From positions 62,001 to 126,000 of the forward strand of contig NZ_JAHDTF010000029.1 of assembly GCF_018531465.1 (NCBI RefSeq): 64,000 nt of DNA, read 5' to 3'. This DNA is from Sphaerisporangium fuscum. Its GTDB lineage: Bacteria; Actinomycetota; Actinomycetes; Streptosporangiales; Streptosporangiaceae. Below, piece by piece: positions 60,293 through 64,000 of the stretch. The first letter of the stretch is position 1. Every line of letters starts with the position of its first letter. The position numbers and the translations under genes were made by a program. The notes under the pieces were generated by a model, which was not told where the DNA came from, ran no database searches, and saw only the letters and a list, made by a program, of their open reading frames with translations.

Positions 60293-61201
60293 TCACCTCG
60301 TCGTGGCGGGGTGAGGCCTGAGGTGGGCTTCGGCGAATTTCCGGAAGGCCGCCACGAGGCGGTTCCGGTCGCCGGCGCGGGTGGCCAGCACGACCTGGCT
60401 CGGCTCGACGCCCTCCAGAGGGATGGTGGTGACGTCCGGGCGCAGGCGCCCGGTGTGCTCGCCGGCCGGGATGATCGTGATCGCCTGCCCGGCGGCGACG
60501 AGTTCGGCCTTGTCTTCGACGGTCTCGACGAGGGGGCCGTCGGGCGCGGCGCTTCCGTCGGGACGGGGGTCGATGCGCCAGAAGGCGTTCCAGGCCGGAT
60601 CGGGCGCCCGCGGCAGGGGTTCGCCGGCGATGTCGTCGACGGTGACGGACTCCTTGCCGGCGAGGCGGTGGCCGAGGGGCACCACGAGCACCCGGGGTTC
60701 GTCGTACAGGACCGTCACGTGCAGGCGGTCGGTCGGGAACGGGAGCCGGGTCACCACCGCGTCCACGCGGTGATCGAGCAGCGCTTCGCGTGGCTCGTTC
60801 CAGGCCAGATGCAGGGTGCGCACGTCGGCGTCGGGGTGCCGGCGGCGCAGTTCGCGGACGGCCGGAGTGACGATGAGGTTCATGGTGTACCCAACGGTGA
60901 TCCGGGCCGGCTGGGCGGCGGCCCGGGTGCGCGCCATGGCCTGCGCGGCGGAGCGCAGCAGCGTCCTGGCGAGAGGAAGGAAGACCTCGCCGGCCTCGGT
61001 GAGTTCGGTGCCTCGCGTGGTGCGGTCGAGCAGACGGGCGCCCAGTTGCTGTTCGAGCCGGCGGATCTGGCGGCTCAGGGACGGCTGGGTGGTGTGGAGG
61101 GCTTCGGCGGCGCGGCCGAAATGCCGGTGCTCGGCGACGACGGTGAAGCACCGCACCAACCGCAGGTCGAGGTTCACAGGGGGCTGTGGCGAGTCGGGCA
61201 C
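60293..61201 (-). CDS. LysR-family transcriptional regulator
   Basis: This 302-residue LysR protein has the HTH LRLVRCFTVVAEHRHFGRAA, EALHTTQPSLSRQIRRLE, and a type-2 periplasmic-binding-like effector domain (ARITVGYTMNLIVTPAVREL). It is divergent from the SDR gene at 61403 with a 200-bp gap holding ATGAATG/CATTCAT inverted motifs. It is probably the regulator of that gene. Confidence 0.9.
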   Translation of the reverse strand: MPDSPQPPVNLDLRLVRCFTVVAEHRHFGRAAEALHTTQPSLSRQIRRLEQQLGARLLDRTTRGTELTEAGEVFLPLARTLLRSAAQAMARTRAAAQPARITVGYTMNLIVTPAVRELRRRHPDADVRTLHLAWNEPREALLDHRVDAVVTRLPFPTDRLHVTVLYDEPRVLVVPLGHRLAGKESVTVDDIAGEPLPRAPDPAWNAFWRIDPRPDGSAAPDGPLVETVEDKAELVAAGQAITIIPAGEHTGRLRPDVTTIPLEGVEPSQVVLATRAGDRNRLVAAFRKFAEAHLRPHPATTR

Positions 61202-61402
61202 ACCTGAAGCGTAGCCCTCGCCGTTCGAGAGACACCATGAATGACCGCCATGACGTGCGGTGATACGTGTCTCGTATTACTCGATGCGAAACATTCATTG
61301 GACCCGGAGCGCTCGGCGGCCGGAAGGTGGGACCAGCGGCCGGGCACCGTCACGGTGCCGCATCAGGCCGGTCCTCAACTGACGCATCGAACGGAGCGCA
61401 CC

Positions 61403-62146
61403 ATGCCGGCACCTGTCGCCCTGATCACCGGCGGGACCAGCGGAATCGGCAAGGCCACCGCCGAACTGCTTCATCAGCGCGGTTACCGGGTGATCGTGAC
61501 CGGGCAGAACCCCGACACCATCGCCGCCGCCGAGAAATCACTGCCGGAGCAGGTCGTCGTGATACGCGCGGACGCCCGGTCACTGAGCGACACCGATCGC
61601 GTCGTCGAGGAGATCCGGGAGCGCTTCGGCGCTTTGGACGTCCTCTTCCTCAACGCCGGGATCGTCCGGTCGCAACCGGTCGGAGCATTCGACGAAGCCA
61701 CCTTCGACGACCTGGTCGAGGTCGACTTCAAGGGCCAGTTCTTCACCCTCCAGAAGGCTCTCCCGCTGCTCAATGACGGAGGTTCGGTCATCTTCACCGT
61801 CGGGATCGGCGCCACCCGTGGAATGGCCGGAGGGTCGGTCACCGCCGCCACCAGAGGCGCCCTGCTGTCCATGGTGCCGTCCCTCGCCATCGAACTGGCC
61901 CCCCGGCGCATCCGGGTCAACGCCGTCAGCCCTGGTCCCGTCGACACGGGAATCTGGGCCAAGGCCGGACTCCCGCCCGAGCAGCTTGAGATGGCCGCCG
62001 AGGCCACGGTCTCCCGGGTCCCTCTGGGAAGGTTCGGGACCAGCCGGGAGATCGCCGAAGTCGTGGCGTTCCTGGCCTCGGACGCCGCCGGCTACGTCAC
62101 CGGAGAGAACATCGCCGTCAGCGGAGGAGCCGGGATCAGCACATGA
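61403..62146 (+). CDS. Short-chain dehydrogenase-like protein with degenerate active site
   Basis: This 247-residue SDR starts at the ATG at 61403 (GGAG upstream). The cofactor loop LITGGTSGIGKATAEL and NAGIV are intact, as is RIRVNAVSPGPVDTGIW. The YxxxK pair is replaced by Thr147 and Arg151 (TAATR). It may lack classical redox activity or use other residues. It is divergent from LysR and convergent with the catalase gene. Confidence 0.85.
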   Translation: MPAPVALITGGTSGIGKATAELLHQRGYRVIVTGQNPDTIAAAEKSLPEQVVVIRADARSLSDTDRVVEEIRERFGALDVLFLNAGIVRSQPVGAFDEATFDDLVEVDFKGQFFTLQKALPLLNDGGSVIFTVGIGATRGMAGGSVTAATRGALLSMVPSLAIELAPRRIRVNAVSPGPVDTGIWAKAGLPPEQLEMAAEATVSRVPLGRFGTSREIAEVVAFLASDAAGYVTGENIAVSGGAGIST

Positions 62147-62184
62147 GCACGCCGCCACGACACCGGGTGGATCGCGGTGCGGCA

Positions 62185-62213
62185 GGCGGAGGCGGTTTCG
62201 CGCCGCCTCCGCC
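62185..62213. terminator. Bidirectional terminator between SDR and catalase genes
   Basis: GGCGGAGGCGG (62185-62195) pairs perfectly with CCGCCTCCGCC (62203-62213) around a 7-nt loop. It sits between the two convergent genes. Confidence 0.75.
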
Positions 62214-62218
62214 GCGCC

Positions 62219-63871
62219 TCACGGGACGAAGTGCTCGTTCGGGACGCAGTGGGTCATCTTCAAGCCGGCCACGTCGCGGGGGCCGTTCTTGCCCAGGTTG
62301 GCCAGGCGCGTCCTGTCCTCCTCGGTGAGGTCCTGGCCGGCGAGCGGCTCGAGGTGGGCGACGTCCTCCGGGCCGATGCCGATGCCCTCGCCGACCCGCC
62401 GGCCGAGGTCGTCCTCGACCAGGAGCAGGTGCCAGATCATCCGTTCCTGGACGGGCCGGACGCACTGCTTCAGCATCGTGGTGAAGTTGAGCACCAGGTC
62501 GTCGCGCTCCCACTGCTCCATCAGCAGGTAGCGCTGCCCCGCCTGCTTGTAGTCGTTGGTGCGCGGGATGCGCTTGCGCGTCAGCCGGCCGCTGACCACC
62601 GGGCCCTGCTCGTCGTGCGTCGGGTACTTCGCCTCACTCAGCCCGCCGATCACGGACGGCTCGTAGTTGACGTGCGGGTTCTCCCCGTTGTCGTCGACGA
62701 AGAACGTCATCTGCCCGTCGCGCTGGTTGGTGCGCGCCTCGGCCTGCTTGGCCTGGTTCACCGGCAACTGCAGGTAGTTGGGCCCGACGCGGTAGCGCTG
62801 GGTGTCGCTGTAGGAGAACGTCCGCCCGACGAGCATCTTGTCGTCGGAGAAGTCGAGGCCGTCCACCAGCACGCCGGTGCCGAAGGCGATCTGCTCGTTC
62901 TCGGCGAACATGTTGTGCACGTTGCCGTTCAGCACCATGCGGCCGACGGTCAGCGCCGGGAACTGGTCCTCCGGCCACACCTTGGTGTCGTCGAGCGGAT
63001 CGAATTCGAGCTCCGGGTGCTCGTCGTCGGTCATGATCTGCACGCGCAGCTCCCACTCGGGGTGGTCGCCGCGGTCGATCGCGTCCTGCAGGTCCTTGGT
63101 CGCGTGACCGAGATCGAGGGCCTGGACGGCCGCCGCGTCCGCCGCGGTCATGCTCTTGACGCCCTGCTTGGGGATCCAGTGGTACTTCACCAGGTGGGTC
63201 TCGCCGCGCTGGTTGACCCACTTGTACGTGTTGACCCCGAAGCCCTGCATGTGGCGGTAGTCCGACGGGATGCCGCGCGGGCTGAACAGGTTGACGAGCA
63301 TGTGCATGGCCTCGGGGGTCTGCGACATGAAGTCCAGGATGCGGTTCGGCTCCTGGTGGAAGGTCATCGGGTCCGGCTTGAGCGCGTGGATCACGTCGGG
63401 GAACTTGATCGCGTCGCGGATGAAGAACACCGCGAGGTTGTTGCCGACCAGGTCCCAGTTGCCGTCCTCGGTGTAGAACTTCACGGCGAAGCCGCGCGGG
63501 TCGCGGGCGGACTCGGAGGAGTCGCGGCCGCCGATCACGGTGGAGAACCGCACCGCGACGTCGGTGCGCTTGCCCGGCTCGCTGAACGGCTTGGCGCGGG
63601 TGTAGCGGCTGACGGGCTCGTCTCCGAGGTAGCCGGTCGCCTCGAAGTAGCCGTAGGCGGTCACGCCGCGGGCGTGGACGACGCGCTCGGGGATCCGCTC
63701 GCGGTCGAAGTGGCTGATCTTCTCCAGGAACTGGTAGTTCTCCAGGGTGGCCGGGCCGCGCGCGCCGACCGTGCGCTGGTTCTGGTTGTCGTATACCGGA
63801 TGCCCCTGCCTGTTGGTCAGCACGGGACGGTCGTCACCCGGCCCTGGCCCCTTGTTCGCCGCGTCCGTCAT
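62219..63871 (-). CDS. katA: Monofunctional haem catalase (clade of about 500-550 residues)
   Basis: This 550-residue catalase has the distal His66 in RIPERVVHARGVTAYGYFE and the distal Asn in NWDLVGNNLAVFF. The proximal tyrosine lies in GRTFSYSDTQRYRVGPNYLQ. Typical surface regions (RFSTVIGGRDSSESARDPRG) are present. GGAGG lies upstream of the ATG at 63871. It converts hydrogen peroxide to water and oxygen in the cytoplasm. The upstream 130 bp to the window end contain no further gene. Confidence 0.95.
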   Translation of the reverse strand: MTDAANKGPGPGDDRPVLTNRQGHPVYDNQNQRTVGARGPATLENYQFLEKISHFDRERIPERVVHARGVTAYGYFEATGYLGDEPVSRYTRAKPFSEPGKRTDVAVRFSTVIGGRDSSESARDPRGFAVKFYTEDGNWDLVGNNLAVFFIRDAIKFPDVIHALKPDPMTFHQEPNRILDFMSQTPEAMHMLVNLFSPRGIPSDYRHMQGFGVNTYKWVNQRGETHLVKYHWIPKQGVKSMTAADAAAVQALDLGHATKDLQDAIDRGDHPEWELRVQIMTDDEHPELEFDPLDDTKVWPEDQFPALTVGRMVLNGNVHNMFAENEQIAFGTGVLVDGLDFSDDKMLVGRTFSYSDTQRYRVGPNYLQLPVNQAKQAEARTNQRDGQMTFFVDDNGENPHVNYEPSVIGGLSEAKYPTHDEQGPVVSGRLTRKRIPRTNDYKQAGQRYLLMEQWERDDLVLNFTTMLKQCVRPVQERMIWHLLLVEDDLGRRVGEGIGIGPEDVAHLEPLAGQDLTEEDRTRLANLGKNGPRDVAGLKMTHCVPNEHFVP

Positions 63872-64000
63872 GACGAAGGCTCCCTCCTGTGGCCGTCACC
63901 GTCGTCACCCCCTTTCCGTTTTGTCCGCCACCGAAGCTCATCGGCCCGTCAAAACCCCGTAATCCATCACGTCGGAAGACACCTGGCCGATGCGGTGATC

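Overview
The window is high-GC DNA with the gene families, GTG/TTG starts and 4-nt ATGA/GTGA translational overlaps typical of a filamentous actinomycete. A Streptosporangiaceae or Streptomyces relative fits, but no marker fixes the genus. No rRNA, tRNA or CRISPR array was recognised.

Region 1 (about 1-25.6 kb) is a partly decayed specialised-metabolite gene cluster. It holds a heptose branch: two GT9 heptosyltransferase-like enzymes, a GHMP heptose-7-phosphate kinase, GT4 and GT2 glycosyltransferases, a broken gmhA and the stub of a gmhB, a histidine phosphatase and an RmlA/StrD-type nucleotidyltransferase. It also holds a carrier-tethered acyl/aminoacyl branch: AMP-forming ligase, frameshifted stand-alone carrier protein, group IV PLP decarboxylase, acyl-CoA-dehydrogenase-like flavoenzyme and stand-alone condensation protein. 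An aldo/keto reductase, a 2OG-Fe(II) oxygenase, two coupled ABC exporters and a D-Ala-D-Ala ligase/VanX-type dipeptidase pair complete the set. The cluster is interrupted by remnants of ISL3, IS3 and IS630 elements. It also carries vestiges of a second ligase/decarboxylase pair, an SDR and a LysE exporter, so it looks like a cluster in decay unless the frameshifts are sequence errors.

Region 2 (26-30.4 kb) holds small regulator/enzyme pairs: MarR with an SDR, PadR with an isoprenylcysteine-methyltransferase-like membrane protein, and MerR with a SAM methyltransferase. Clear operators lie in two of the intergenic gaps. Region 3 (30.4-37.7 kb) is a methionine-salvage locus: a predicted 5-methylthioribose ABC importer, MtnK and a divergent acireductone dioxygenase. 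A WXG/YbaB-like cassette is translationally coupled downstream of mtnK. Region 4 (37.8-44.1 kb) holds a large secreted subtilase, a two-HTH regulator and a polytopic membrane protein.

Region 5 (44,148-52,803) is an 8.66-kb integrative conjugative element inserted at codon 12 of a LysR gene. It has a large serine integrase, a TraB/FtsK translocase, small transfer-type proteins, an XRE-TPR regulator, a DUF574 methyltransferase and CutA. The attP arms, the GT core and a candidate TraB recognition (clt) site can all be read directly; no replication gene was found. Region 6 (52.8-64 kb) holds the rest of the LysR gene, a GH105 hydrolase, a PH-domain protein, an AceE-like ThDP enzyme with an Lrp regulator, two adjacent secreted protease inhibitors (SSI and emfourin-like), a LysR/SDR pair and a catalase.
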